From: Coffea arabica
Lineage: Eukaryota > Streptophyta > Magnoliopsida > Gentianales > Rubiaceae
DNA length: 64,000 nt
NCBI RefSeq assembly: GCF_036785885.1
Contig: NC_092310.1
Span: forward strand, 7,192,001-7,256,000
Direction of reading: 5' to 3'
Under the pieces are notes generated by a model. It did no database searches. It was not told the DNA's origin and saw only the letters and a list, made by a program, of their open reading frames with translations. Shown here in pieces: positions 22,667 through 35,388 of this stretch (within the stretch, counting starts at the first letter, position 1; each line of letters starts with the position of its first letter). A program made the position numbers and the translations under genes.

Positions 22667-23541
22667 GTACAAGTTCTGTGATTTGTGAATGAGATTATTT
22701 TCTAGTACTGTGATAGAAAAAGCTCTGAAATTTAACAATATTTTTTAAACAAGGGACAAATTCATGTATAAGTTTACAAGCAAACCTCTCAAGTTCAAAC
22801 TGATATTGTTGGTCCATGTAATTCATCAAAAGCGTTTTACTCTCAGCCCTGGTCAGCTTAATTATAAGTTTAGAATGTTTACTGCAGTAGGGTACAGACC
22901 ATTACTTGGGAACATTTTCTCTGAAAAATGGGAGCTTTTGCAACAGTATAAGAGATAGACTGATCAGGATAGAAAGAAACTTACAATTATACTTTGTTTG
23001 GTTCAAAGAAAAAGTGCAATGCAACTATAATTGATTGATACATATTTGTATATAACACAATACTAGCTTTTAGCAATTGAAATTCTGGTATTCAAGTTAT
23101 CAGTATTGCTATGGTCAATAGAATCCAAACAGATAAATAAAAAGGAGTTTGATCCATAGATTCAAAGCTCTGCAGTTATAAGGCATTCAAAAAGAGCTGG
23201 AAACAAATGTAGCTTCAACTGATCAAGGCATCATTACTTTAAAACTAAAGTAGGTCTTGAGAAATACAAATTCAAATGTTCAGATGAGGAAAGAAATACA
23301 AGAAAGGAGAAATAAAGAAAGGAGACAAAAATAAAAGCTGAACATAATCTGGTATCCGTAAAGGAATTAAATTGATCTTGAACTAGTTTTGCACGAAATG
23401 TTCTGGCAATCCAGTGAACCTTCAAGATTATTCGCCTACACAGATTAGCAGATAAAAGTGATTTAGAGATATTAGTGTTCACATTTGTGAAAAAGAAATA
23501 ACAGGATATTTTTTCTAGGTAATACCATTTTAATGAACTCT
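22663..23541. other. Intergenic stretch without visible genes
   Basis: Only short frames with no family similarity are seen here. It lies downstream of the minus-strand heat-stress factor pseudogene and may include its former 3' region. Confidence 0.5.
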
Positions 23542-25037
23542 TCAACTCCTTGCTTTCTTGCTCAGGCCTTTCACTAACTCAGCCCAATCTGCAGATCCTT
23601 CAATCAAATTTTCCAAAGGAATGGCATGATTTTCCTGAAGCATTGCTCTTTCCTCCTCAGGCACATTCTCAAAGTTTAGATCATCCATTAGCTGCTTCTT
23701 CAGCAACGAATAATCTGCAATGGCGAGATCAGGAAATCGTACATTTTTCCTTTTTTTTTTGAGTCAGAGTGCTCAAGTCAATATTTGACAGTGCCTTTTC
23801 CATACCTGATTCTGCCCTTGGAGACTTTCCCGAGCTCCAACGTGATGTTTCACCTTCATACAAGTGCCCTTACAAGCTCTCAGTGCATTTTGTCCATCTG
23901 ATCCTTGTTCCTTTATAGCATCAGTGCTCAGTAGGCCGTTTTTGGCCATAATAACTTCTTTGAACATATACTTTTGCGCTTTTTGTTGCTTGAACATAAT
24001 GCTCTGAGCATGTTTCTGAAGGACTAGCATTTCACTCTCTAAAGTTTCTTGCATCTCTTTCAAATTCATCATTTCCACCTTCAATGCATCATGTTCGTGC
24101 ATTAAATTTTTCAATTTCTTCTGCTTTTCACACAAATTCAAATCCTCTACATGAATTAAATTCTGTTGTCCTAGGATGATACATGTTTTGAGCTCCTTGA
24201 TATCTTCTTATAATCTTCTTTAACCAACTCTCTTCCCTTTTTGGAACCATTCATTCTGGTACTCCAACCTATCGTAATTGATCTTTTTGAACCCCAAGAA
24301 TGTTAAAACGGAACCAATAAGCTATTTCTTAATCTTTCTAATATCAGAAACTCAATTCCAAGAATACTGTGTTATTGTCTCATATCACTAAGCAAAAACA
24401 AACTGAAAAAGAAAGAACCGAGATACTAGACCATTTAGTGAGAGCAGATTGCACAGAAGATGCAAAAAATGATGCCTCCAAAACATTACATTAATATTTG
24501 TAGGCAATTCATTTGGTATTCTAGACTTGTTGCTTCAACTAGGCAACTTTGAAGTGCATACAAGGAGCGAGAACTCTTAACATAACACTACAAATTGCTA
24601 CTTCAGAAAAGATTGGTCCAGAAAATCACTTACACAAGGCAAAAGATTATTAACTCGTTAAAGAAGAGTAAACGAAAATGAGAAAACGAAAGGGAACAGT
24701 TCAGTTCAAGGATACTCACGTATGTGTTGAGTTGACAAATGAAGCTTGAGAAGTTGTTGTTCCTGAAATATTTTCCAAGAATGTCAGCAGCAAATTTGTA
24801 GCAATCCCATACAATGAAAATGTTGCCAGTGGAATTCCAAGATATGATGGAATCAGTTTCAGGTTTCCTTACCATATCATAAACCTTCTCCAAAAATGGA
24901 GGTGTTGCTCTCCTTCTTGTGGATGCAGAAGGTGAACCAACAGGATTGCTCCTACTATCACTAACATCAATTTCCGTCCGTGTTGTTGGATTGAGTCTAC
25001 TGTTTGTCACCTCACTTCTCTCTTGGTTTGCTTCCAT
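23542..25037 (-). pseudogene. Heat-stress transcription factor (HSF) pseudogene
   Basis: Exon 1 (25037-24720) is open and encodes a 45-residue leader and the first part of the HSF DNA-binding domain, from PPFLEKVYDMV through FAADILGKYF to QLNTY. It ends at a GTGAGT donor at the intron position usual for plant HSFs. The second part, GFKKINYDRLEYQNEWFQKG, begins at 24294, but the two bases before it are TG, not AG. It then breaks into three frames across the QNMYHPR region, a coiled-coil block (about 24141-23930, heptad-like, matching the HR-A/B position) and a tail ending KGLSKKARS at 23542. The normally invariant Arg of FSSF(V)RQLNTYGF is Cys at residue 101, which should harm DNA contact. The last break sits in an A10 run. 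A truncated DNA-binding protein from exon 1 alone is conceivable but unproven. Confidence 0.8.
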
Positions 25038-25610
25038 GGTTCAAATTTCAAAACAAATGTCTTTGCTCTTTTGAACTCAGAAATACAGTATCTTTTTTGA
25101 ACTGAGCAACTTCTCACATTTGGTGAATGATAACGAACAATTTTACTTGATTAACATGATTTTGCCATCATGATAAATCAGATTCAGCTTCTACAAACTT
25201 CTAAAACAAAAAAAAAAAAGACAAATAGTAGTTATCATATCCTTTTGTCAATTGTCACTCACCATTTATTATACTGCTTAATGTATCAAATTCAAAGGCA
25301 GTAAATCACTCCATATTGTTAACACCAAACTATCTTTTACTTGTTCCCTTGGCTGGCAAATAGTAGTATTATTTGTCCTTCGTATTCCTTTTTTTTTTTT
25401 TATCACCTTAAAAATTCCAAATGCCAAAGTGTACATAGAAAATCAGTTCATTGGTAGGTTGTAAAAGTTACACTTTGTCTTATTATTGCATGGTAGTGGA
25501 ACTCTAGTGCTCCCATGAGATCTACACCGTTAATGAGCCCCCAACATAGTTGCACTGTATAGTCTGTATTTGAAGTAGGTGGTCAAGATTGCATGGAAGC
25601 AATAAAGCTC
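25038..25610. other. Intergenic stretch upstream of the HSF pseudogene
   Basis: AT-rich with A- and T-runs. I see no gene and no clear promoter motif. Confidence 0.5.
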
Positions 25611-25618
25611 TCTTCCGA

Positions 25619-26616
25619 TAGACTTGTCAATTTGGCCATCCCAGTCAAGTTTTAATAAGCTCAGACTCAATTCATATGATTAGTATCATTTTTGAGTTTT
25701 AGACTATGAGTTTTGAGTTGATAAATATGAAATTCTTATTTGATTCACAGGATATTTGAGCTGTGAGCCTAATTCGGGTTAATTCAAATTCACTTATTGT
25801 TTATTAATTTCCTTAATATATTTACTATAACCATTAAGTTCTAAAACTAATTTAACATCAATAACCCTTTTGAGTTCCTAATTGTCCTCTACAGTTCTCT
25901 ATATGACTATTCTTGTCAATTAATCCTATCACTTTCGCAAAGAACATAGAACGTGGAATTCAGTTTTTATGGGAAGTGGGGCGAAATATCAATATCAATG
26001 GCCGAGCTAAGCAACTCTGGTGAATAAGAGATTTTCCATATTCCACTAAGAGATTTTTCGCCCATATTTACTTCTTATTCTCCACGTCTACCGACTACGA
26101 GATTTCACTCTATAGTTCTAAGGATTGTTAATTAATACATGCACTAACAAATATAATTCTTTAGGTGATAAAGCAGCAGTTGTCGGTGACGGTGAGGAGA
26201 GAAAGAGAGAGAGAAGCCAGAGTGGACATGTGAAAAATTAAAGATTTTGGATCGTTGCTTCTGTTCCGAATCTTTTGACATAATTTTTTATATTTAATAT
26301 TTCTTATATAGATTAATATATTTTGACAAATAACTCATAAATATAAAGTATTGATATTATATATTTAGATGTATAATTATATATACCAAAATATAAATAT
26401 ATTATATATAATTATATATATATATATAGATACAAATTAAAGTGCCAGGCATATATCGAATTTGAGCCTAATAAGGTCCAACTTGGCTCACATTTAATTC
26501 GATTTTAATATTTAAATCCAAACTCAACTTGACTCAATAAAATGTTAGGCTCATTGGGCTTTTTCTCCAGTCGAGTAGGATGAGTTCGAATAGATTCAAC
26601 CCTATTGATAGTCTTA
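25619..26616. mobile_element. Non-autonomous hAT element, 998 bp
   Basis: The left end TAGACTTGTCAAT pairs with the right end, read in reverse TAAGACTATCAAT. The octamers TCTTCCGA (25611-25618) and TCTTCCGG (26617-26624) match at 7 of 8. Subterminal DNA repeats GAGTT and AACTCA words, as in the other hAT MITEs of this window. Its centre is (TA)-rich with no transposase. Confidence 0.7.
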
Positions 26617-26768
26617 TCTTCCGGCCATAACCCAATAGGCGAATATAATTAAATGAATAAAATCAATTTTTTTCTTTTCATTTTCTTTTTTTGGAACTAA
26701 ATTCTTGACAATTAAATTTACCCACATATTTAAAATATAGCTCAATACTATCAATCACTTTAAAATAA

Positions 26769-27502
26769 GGGTAATCACAAGAAGTCCCCTAATATTTGTG
26801 TGTTTTGCAATTTATCCCCTAACATTTTATTTTTCTCACTTTATTCCCTTCAATAGTCCACCTCAGCAAATGACCAATTAAAACATTGCAATTAACAAAA
26901 ATATCCCCCACTTTAATCGTTAAAATTTTTGATGAAAATGCCACTCTTCATGTTCTATAAAGAACATTATAACTAAAAAAAAATGTCTCAAATTTCTTCA
27001 AAATTATTTCGTTGCTCTTCCTCCAGATGTTGTTCATGTTACCATATGAAAGAACCAATCCAAAAAACCCGTGAATGTGATAAAATAGCACCCTAGATGT
27101 GACTTTGGACACCGCAAAGTCCTTGAAGGAGATTTCTTGGATATTCAAATTATAAGGTTTGATTTTTCGATACACTAATTATTTTTTTGTATTTTTTAGA
27201 AAAATAATTTGAATTATGAAAAAAATTATCTAGAATCGTCATGCATGTGATTATTTCAAATGAATAAACTCAGAACTTTAATGCAAAGGAAGAGAAATTA
27301 TGTACTATATTCGACTCAAACTTGTCGATGTTCATATCTGTTCATTATTTTTTAGAGATAGTATTGTCCTTTTAATGTCAACTATCAGCATACTAAATAT
27401 TTGCTTTGACTACGAGCCAAGGAATAAAGTGAGAAAAATAAAATGTTAGAGGATAAATTGCAAAGTACACCAAACCTTAGGGGGACATCTTGTGATTAAT
27501 CC
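26769..27502. mobile_element. Long-TIR MITE of Mutator (MULE) type, 734 bp
   Basis: The arms are about 85-bp imperfect inverted repeats: GGGTAATCACAAGAAGTCCC on the left against GGATTAATCACAAGATGTCC on the right in reverse. Both share TTTGCAATTTATCC and TTCTCACTTTATTCC further in. The flanks TTAAAATAA and ATAAAATAA match at 8 of 9. It is similar in size to, but different in sequence from, the 6771 family. Confidence 0.75.
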
Positions 27503-27511
27503 ATAAAATAA

Positions 27512-28182
27512 TTGCTCGTAGAATACACATGTAATGGTATAGCGGTTGATAATCATTTTCCTGGGCAATAATTATAAAGACAGAATTATCCTCCCCTTTA
27601 AAAAAGTTGTATTTGTCAACTGCATATTGAACTAAGGGGTAAATATAACAATACACAAACACAATAGATGAGGTTTGCTCCAGAGGTCGCAGTGCAAATA
27701 TTATAAGAAGGGGTAAAAAAAAACCTACATAAGACGAGGTAGTATTTAGTGAATTAATAACTTTTCGTGGGATAGAAAGGGGATAGTTGGAATTATCTTG
27801 CAATAAAAAGGGCAATAAAGAATGATAAAAGGATAATGAAGCAAGTTTAATAATAAAAAAAAAAACCAAACAAAAAAAAAAAAAGAAAGGAGGAGGAAAA
27901 CAAACCACAGGTCACCAGGAAGATAAAAACCGGAGAATTTAACAGGTGAATTGCTCCATAATATGCACTACTAAAGGTTCAGAAACCATGATAATGTGCA
28001 ACCATGAAACCAGACAAAAAGTTACGAAAAATGTCTAAACTAGAAGTCAAAAAAGCCAGAGTAACTCTCATATCATCTAAATCTGAATACACAAAACTCA
28101 AAGCTAGGAAGCAACATCTTCGTCCCCATGATAGCAAGATTGCCCCCAAAGGCTGGCAGGGGGGGAATTACAGAATTTATAT
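27512..28182. other. Region 3' of the KHZ gene
   Basis: No separate gene is seen. It includes the probable 3' UTR of the minus-strand KH/CCCH gene and long A-runs at 27850-27890. Confidence 0.5.
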
Positions 28183-31100
28183 TCATATCCCAGATGACCG
28201 CAATTCTTCTTCTCCATGTGCAAAGTGACACCTATCCCCAAAAGTACAAGATCCCTTGGCAAAGTTCTCACAGAGTTTGGTTTTGAAGTTGCTAGCAGGA
28301 GCTGAGCCTTTAGGGCCCCCATGGTTTTTCAGAGGAGGCCGTGCAGCTGAACTTACATTGGCAATAAGCTCGCGCACCATCTGAGTTGCCAGCTTTATCT
28401 GATCGAATGTACCCTCAAGCTCAATGTTCTTCGAGTTAGGGTCTGAATCATGGTCCCTTATGGCAAGTTTTGCTCCCGTAGTGCGACAAATGTGTTTTGA
28501 ATTCACACCACCTTTCCCAATAATTGCTCCAGCAAGAGAAGCATCCACACTTATCTTAGCTGTAGCAGAGGCTCCAAAGCTCCCTGCAGCTCCAAAGTCC
28601 GGAGGGGTTGACTCCATTCTGCCACCAAACCTACCAGGGAGTGGTCCTGTAGCACGAGGATCTTCATGTACAGGAGCAGTAGGCTTGCCGAGCTCCCACG
28701 CACCATGAGCAAAATGGCATTTATCTCCAAATTTACACCCTTCAGCTGTGTTGTATTTGTTGCAGAGACGAGTTTTAACAGCTGGAGGAGATGATCCATC
28801 TGGAAATGATGGTGGGACCACAGGATTTCTGGAAGCTGCTGGAAGAGCCGGATTGCTGCCAAGGATTTGTGTCACAGCTTTAATGCCACCAGGTACGTAA
28901 TGCAAGAAGTGGCATCCTTCACCAAATTGACACCCCGAGGTGCTGCATACGATTTCAAAGGAAAGAATTAGAGAAATGATATATACTTTCCATCTAGCAA
29001 AAGTGATACTTGGACAGTCACGTGATGCCAGAGCCATAAACTGGATTTGTATATAAATAAATGCAAGTGAGCTTAGGGATGAAAATAGGTGGATGAAATA
29101 TATGATCTTGCTATTTCCACTATACACAGCCAGCTCCTGCACTTTCCCATATCAAGACTACAAAAGAGTTCAATTACAGTACAGGATAATTGATAAGGCA
29201 AATTGTTGTACCCGAAATCCACAGGAGGTTCCAAACTCAACAATGTGTGTGTAGATGCAATATTATATCTTCACAAGTAAAACAAAATACAAAATCGAGG
29301 AAACAAGTAAACAAAATACAAAATCGAGGTAACAAGTCGGTCAAACAGCCGTCCTTTAGGCTCCTGAAGTTAAAAGAGAGCAACTATTGCCAATACATGA
29401 CATCTAGCTGTGCAACAACTTCCTTAATGTCTTGGCACATAGTGAAAGCAAGTAGGCAATCTATGATAACAGCATGGCAAAACAAATTTAACCACAGCAT
29501 AATTGATGGTGTAGACACTTTGGCCAAAAGGACCTAAGAAAGAAAAAAGTGACATGAGGCCTCAAAATTACAAGGGCAAAAGTTCTCATAAGACACCGTG
29601 CAAAGTGAGATCTCTTACAAATGCTACCCAACAGGCAATCTCTCAAAATTACATCAAATGCCACTAACGAGCAAAGAAGTTTAGGCAATTGCCAATTAGA
29701 AGAAAACACAAACTACCTAGCAGGATAATATACACAACTTTCGAGTACACTGGATTACAATGAGGGATAACAAAATCTGAAAATCACAATTCCATTTGTC
29801 AAACTAAACATTAGATTGGTAACAGGACCCATTCACCACAAGATAAGTCATTGAATGATTTACCAACAGCATACACGTTAATATGCATCCAAAAATAACA
29901 TATTAATCACAAAAGAAATGAACAATCGAGCATAAAATATATGCAAGCTAGTAAGAGGCCATTTGCTTTCCAAGCGAATAAAAGCTCCCATATTAAGTTT
30001 GAACTGACGTTCTCATTGCAACCAATAAATGAGATAAATAAGCACGATAGGCAATCAAATTCTCAGCAATGACACAGAAATCTGGACAGACAAAGAATAA
30101 ATAGCAACTTGAGAGTGGAAAAGCTAGAACAAAAGGACCCAGATCTATAATCCGCTTTACAGTTTGAAAACCTGTTCCAGATCCCTAACACAGATATGGC
30201 CTCATCTAGGATAATATGCTCTTTAATTCACTTCTTGTCCAAGGAAAAGAATTTCCTGGTTCTAGTATCGAACTGCTGAAAAGCAGCAGGATGCAGACAA
30301 AACCAGGGGTTGAGGGAGCCAAAAAGAAAATAAAAGTTGCCTGGTAAAAATTGATCAAACATCATGACTGAGTTATTATATGCACTTAAGGTACTATTAA
30401 CCTAATATACATAATCTTTAATCACATAGACATCTATTATCTTCATGCGATCAGACCCAAAACCTAAATCTATTTTCTCATTCACCTCTTTAGAGCACCC
30501 CCGGACCCAACCAACCAGAGAAAAAAAAAGGGAAAAAGACTGGGAATCCTATCCGCTCTTCAATTACTCTCAGTCAATCTCCCAACCTCCACATGATTTC
30601 TCAGTCCAACTGCTCAGCGGCTGCCACTGAGTCATATTCAGTAACACCAACACCAGCAAATGATTTTTCACAAGAAGGTCTCTTTGATCTCCTGTCTATA
30701 ATCCCCAACCTGAACCCTCCAAATCTTCCTGTGTCTTCTCTGTCAGTCTGTACCTCTAAAATGAGCATAAATACAATCAAGAACCAGAACTTGTAGGACA
30801 ACCTGCCATACCAAACCAAATTTAGCATGCCAAAAGGAGAAAAAAAAAGCAGTTGTTGCAAATTAATCCATTGAAGTCCCATAGTCTTTCAATTATTTGG
30901 AAGAAAATTAAGACTGTAGTGAGATATTGGCCAATCTCCATGTGTCCTACACCACATATGATTTTCCCATAATGTAATGCCTGGGATGAGTTTAATGCGA
31001 TGCATGCTAATGAGAAAGCCATATTCAAACTTCAGATTTCTACAAGCTAATTTTGTCAAAGAGCAAGCTAAAGTTTCTTTGTGAGTAAATTACAGAGTCA

Positions 31101-34100
31101 TGATTCCAGGTATACAAAGATTCAATGAATATGTAGACAATGGGATATAAACACTTTGACATCATAAAGCATTCAAGTTTCCCACTAAAGGAAGACAAGC
31201 TCGAGTCTCAGCACATCAAAGTAAGCACAAAATCCAGCCTGTAAATATTGACTTGATCAAACAACACAGTTCCATTGAAGTAAATCTTCCAAAGACAGTC
31301 AAACATCAAAGGTCTGCCCAAATTTACATATGATATCTCTCCAAATAGCAAAGCAAGATATGATGTTTTACTCAGTATGTGCTCAAAAATTCATTCTTAT
31401 CACAAGTACCATATAGAGAAAGAGGTAAAGCATCAGTCCAAATCATCATCTTGACAGGAAAAAGAAAAAACTTACTAACAGAAACAAAAGAGGGCAGGAG
31501 GTGGACAAGGAAAAAGAGGAGAAAGAGAAAATATATGTAGATCAACTTGTGCCAAATCTACATGAAAGTACTAGTTGGAGAACAATATATAATAAGCCAA
31601 TTTAAGTGAGCTACCAGAACATAATTGTCCAATAAGTTACCACTCACTGCTCTAAGGCTTAAAAAGGCCATAACCATTGCAAGGTCCAACTAGGCCTATA
31701 CATACCCTATCTTACATTTAAAAAAAAAGGTAGCATTTGCATCATGCAAACCAACCAATCTGTGCACATCTGAATCAAGATTTATAGCAAAGCATGTAGG
31801 AAGCCGGCCTATTCGAAACTTAAAACGAAAATGACAAAAAGCAGCAAAATCCACAGAAATTCCTAGCCAAATAGCTCTACCCCTAAGGTAGCAACAACAA
31901 AGAAAACAATGCAAAATAATGACAGCATCAGAATGATTAATATGTCACACTCGATAGCTGTTACCAAGTTGAATAGATGGCTGGTTATTCATTTACAAAC
32001 CCAGCACCATTCTCATTCACTAATGGCAATTGGCCTATTATAAAACCAGTGACCTGTATCCAAATTTAGTGTCGATCGCTTAGCCAAATTCCACTGCATA
32101 CTCTGCATTTTCCAGCATCAGAATGATTAAGATGTCACACTCAATAGCTGTTACCAAGTTGAATAGATGGCTGGTAATTCATTTACCAACCAAACACCAT
32201 ACTCATTCACTAATGGCTATTGACTTGTTATAAAAATGGTGACCTGTATCCATATTTAGTGTCAATCGCTTAGCCAAATTCCATTGCATAAACTCTGCAT
32301 TTTCCAAGGAGAGTTCGACAATAATCAACTTAGTTATGTGGGAGACGGCAGACAGAGTTCATCAACTGATCAACTTTTGAGTTATATAACCGAGCAAGTG
32401 GCTAGTTCAAATTACTCGCTACCCAGCCAATTCCACTCACAGATCAATATTGGTTAAACAAGTATTCCTGTATCAAAACTTCAAATACCCAATTCATTAG
32501 TCAAACACCAAAATTTAAATTAGTGACAGTATGCATAATTCTTGGGCTTGCAGCTTATACACACCAGCAAACATAATACTGCATTTTAATATTTAGTTTA
32601 AGTGAGTTAAGATTAGAACCTGAAAAACTTTGTGCATGGCTTCGATTTGCTTCCTATACCGGATGAAAAGGACTCCGTTTCTGTTACAGCAAATTATCGT
32701 TTTTCAAAGTTAAACTTCCAATGAGTTATTAATCTTAAAATTTTGCGATATAGCTCAAACTCTGAATAACATTTCTTGTCATCATAACTACACCGTACTT
32801 GCATTATTCATAGTAAAGATGTACATAATTAATTAAATAATGTAAAAAACCATTGATAATTAGATTATGCTCCTTATGCTTCAAACAGGCCCTTTCAATA
32901 TTCTTGAACGATCCTTTTACACATCGACTTGAACCTCAAGACTTAAAGTATTAAGTTTACTTCAACATCGTTTCCATGTTCACTTTGAAGGCAAAGAGAA
33001 AAACTAGTATTCTGCATTCCAAAATCTTAATGAAATGTAATCAAAATAATAATATATTGATTGAAAAATGCGCATGTGATGCATGCAAATAATGTGTTGC
33101 AAATAATGCCAATCCAAGCACACTCAATATTTTCTTATATAAGCTTAACTAAAGTGGGAGAGAAGTGTACAGCCATAAACACATCTATATTCTCCTATTT
33201 AACATGAATTTCTTTTTCTTCTTAGCTTTTTCACTTCAATGTATAGCAAGTAACAAACACCCTAAAGAACTCACACAAAATAATGGAGGATATTATTTTC
33301 CTTCAACTAAAAAGTAGCATATAGGCACAAAAACTTGTATTGTTTTCCTTTAATCAGAAATTTGAAGCAAAATTCTTCCATTATGCTTGCTGAGTTTTAT
33401 GTATGCCAAGTTTATTTGGTATTTGCTTTACTCTGACAACAGTACTCATCAAAAATTGCAGATAAATTCTTTCCTGTTTTCATACTAAGTATCTGAAAAC
33501 ACAAAACCCCAAAAAATAAAACGTATAGTAAAAAGAATAAAACTTTACATGCTTTCTTACTCCTGAAACAGAAATAAAGAGATTAACCCAATCAATCTTA
33601 TCAAATATTCCAAGACTTGAACCTTTCAAAATGGCAAAGATTCTTATTCTTGGAGAGCAAAACCAATTTACCATTAATTGGGGAACTTTATTTTTTTAAG
33701 AAAAAAGGTAAAGGAGAGAAAAAAACAAAGACGCGGACTACAGGCTAAAACTCGAATAGGCAATACACACAAAAGTTAGAAAAAATGAAAAAAAAAAAAA
33801 GAAAAAAAAACCCTAGGAACAAAGACGATATAAATGTACTCCTAAAAACCGACATAAAGGATTTACACCGCAGAGATTTTGTTGCAATTCCACAAAAATC
33901 TCAAACAAACAATGACGCGCTTAAAAATATAACACACATACACATGCATGTAGATAGTAAAAGAAACCAAAAATAAAACCTAGATTCGACAATCAATAAT
34001 ATATACAAAGCAAAGTACAAGTTTAAGGAAGACAGAACAAGGAAGCAACCAAACCTTGTTTCGATTTCTTAATGCCGCCATTGCCGTTGGTGGCTGCGCC

Positions 34101-34142
34101 GCCGTCGGGCCTTCCTCTTTTCCGAGCGCCTCCAAACTCCAT
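28183..34142 (-). CDS. KH-domain CCCH zinc-finger protein (KHZ1/KHZ2-like)
   Basis: Three exons, 34142-34055, 32680-32620 and 28942-28183, join in frame (909 bp, 302 aa) with GT/AG borders. The protein opens [15 protein letters not shown], the usual start of the family. Three CCCH fingers lie at C45-C54-C60-H64 (X8-X5-X3), C110-C119-C125-H129 (X8-X5-X3) and C274-C282-C288-H292 (X7-X5-X3). A single KH domain at about 176-244 has its RNA-binding loop [12 protein letters not shown] intact at 190-201. The first finger is split by intron 2. Arabidopsis relatives KHZ1 and KHZ2 bind RNA and promote flowering and leaf senescence; the same role here is inference. The relatives, as I recall them, have two fingers around the KH domain, whereas here an extra finger lies before it, so another subfamily is possible. 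No defects were seen. Confidence 0.92.
29242..29338. repeat. Short direct repeat in intron 2 of the KHZ gene
   Basis: A unit with ACAAAATACAAAATCGAGG occurs twice about 30 bases apart, each followed by AACAAGT. It is a local duplication with no evident role. Confidence 0.6.
31924..32305. repeat. 190-bp tandem duplication inside KHZ intron 2
   Basis: The segment starting AGCATCAGAATGATTAA at 31924 is repeated from 32114 to 32305, ending both times in CTCTGCATTTTCC. The copies differ by roughly one base in ten, so the duplication is old. It lies in the 3.7-kb second intron and contains no exon. Confidence 0.9.
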
Positions 34143-34264
34143 AATATTCCAAAAACGAACCTTTTAGCAAAGAATTTCACTGTTTCGAGGAATTCTCAAA
34201 TGGAAAACCCTTGAAATTCGCAAGCAGAAAAAAGCCCTAATTTTTTGCCTAGGGTTCGAGAAGA

Positions 34265-34290
34265 GGATAGAGAGAGAGAGAGAGAGAGAG
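34265..34290. repeat. (GA)n run in the KHZ 5' leader
   Basis: On the gene's sense strand this is a CT run about 125 bases upstream of the start codon, a common feature of plant 5' UTRs. Confidence 0.85.
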
Positions 34291-34418
34291 GTAGAGAAAA
34301 AGCGGTGACGGAAAAGGAAGTGAAGGAGCAGTGGATTTTGGCAGTTATAGAGCTGTCTAGTGTGTGTTGTGCGTGAGAGAGAAGGACATCGAGAAAGCAA
34401 AGTAAAGTAAATTCTGGG

Positions 34419-34500
34419 TGACGTAATTGTAAGCGAGTGTTTTCACGTGCCGTAATAAATTGTTACCATAGGGCAGTCGAGTACCTTAATAATTACGTCA
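34419..34500 (-). promoter_or_regulatory. Trio of ACGT-core (bZIP-type) sites upstream of KHZ
   Basis: TGACGTAA (34419-34426), the palindromic G-box CACGTG (34444-34449) and TTACGTCA (34493-34500) lie within 82 bases, some 280-360 bases before the start codon. The outer two are exact inverted copies of each other around the G-box. Such sites bind bZIP factors, and G-boxes also bind bHLH factors. Function is inferred. Confidence 0.55.
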
Positions 34501-34862
34501 ATGCTTTGGTTTGGGAACGTAGGGTCAAGGACTCAAGCCTGCGCTCGTCTGCCTCGCAATGCTTTTCATTTTTCATTTTTTTTGGCAAGCCTGTTTGGAT
34601 AGCCTTGGATTGATAGTTTTCGCAAAATATTTTTTATGTTTTTCATGAATATATTTTTTTAATTTTTTTATCTCATATATATCAAATTGTTATGTCACAT
34701 TTTCTATAAAAACTCCTAAAAATAAGAATCCAAATATAATATTTTCTTGCATCATAAATTCATTTTTTAATTCACATTTTTATATTTCTAATTATCATTT
34801 TATTTTACATATAATATATCACAAAAAGTGCTATAACAATTATTTCAAATACTACCTCGATC

Positions 34863-35278
34863 TAGGGGTGCTAGCAAGTCAAGCTGCTCGCGAGTAGCTC
34901 GCAAGCAGTTTAATCAAAAGCTTGACTCGAGCTCGAGCTACTCGTTAAATTTAACGAGTCGAGTTCGAACTCAAGAAATAAGTACTCGAGTGCTCGTCGA
35001 GCTTAATCGAGTTTTCATATTTTATTTATATTATATATTTTTAAAAAAATTATAGATTTATTTCAAAACTCGAGCTCGAGCTCGAGTAGCTCGGGCTTGA
35101 TATTTACTCGAGCTTACTCGAGCTCAAACGAGTCGAGCTCGAGTTTAGTTTTATTTCATCGACTCGAGCTCGAGCCCAAATTTTTTTACTCGATCGAGCT
35201 CGAGTAGCACAAATTTTGATCGAGCTCGAGCTCAAATATGGTGCTACTCGAGCTCGACTCGGTTCGATAGCACCTCTA
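34863..35278. mobile_element. Non-autonomous hAT MITE, 416 bp, packed with GAGCTC motifs
   Basis: The ends are TAGGGGTGCTAGC and, in reverse, TAGAGGTGCTATC (11 of 13). CCTCGATC stands on both sides (34855-34862, 35279-35286), a perfect 8-bp target duplication. The interior is a dense array of the self-complementary motif CTCGAGCTCGAG and relatives around an AT-rich centre. No coding capacity. Confidence 0.92.
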
Positions 35279-35388
35279 CCTCGATCCAAATACACACATT
35301 GGAAATTGAGGAAGAGGAAAAGTGGGTTATTTTTTATGGTTTTTTTTTTTTTTGCAGGAGGGAGGGCGTTTGAGATTTTGACAATATA

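Noticed and set aside
28424..28862. Frames antisense to, or shifted within, the KHZ last exon
   Set aside because: They are shadows of the real CCCH/KH frame, with no family similarity.
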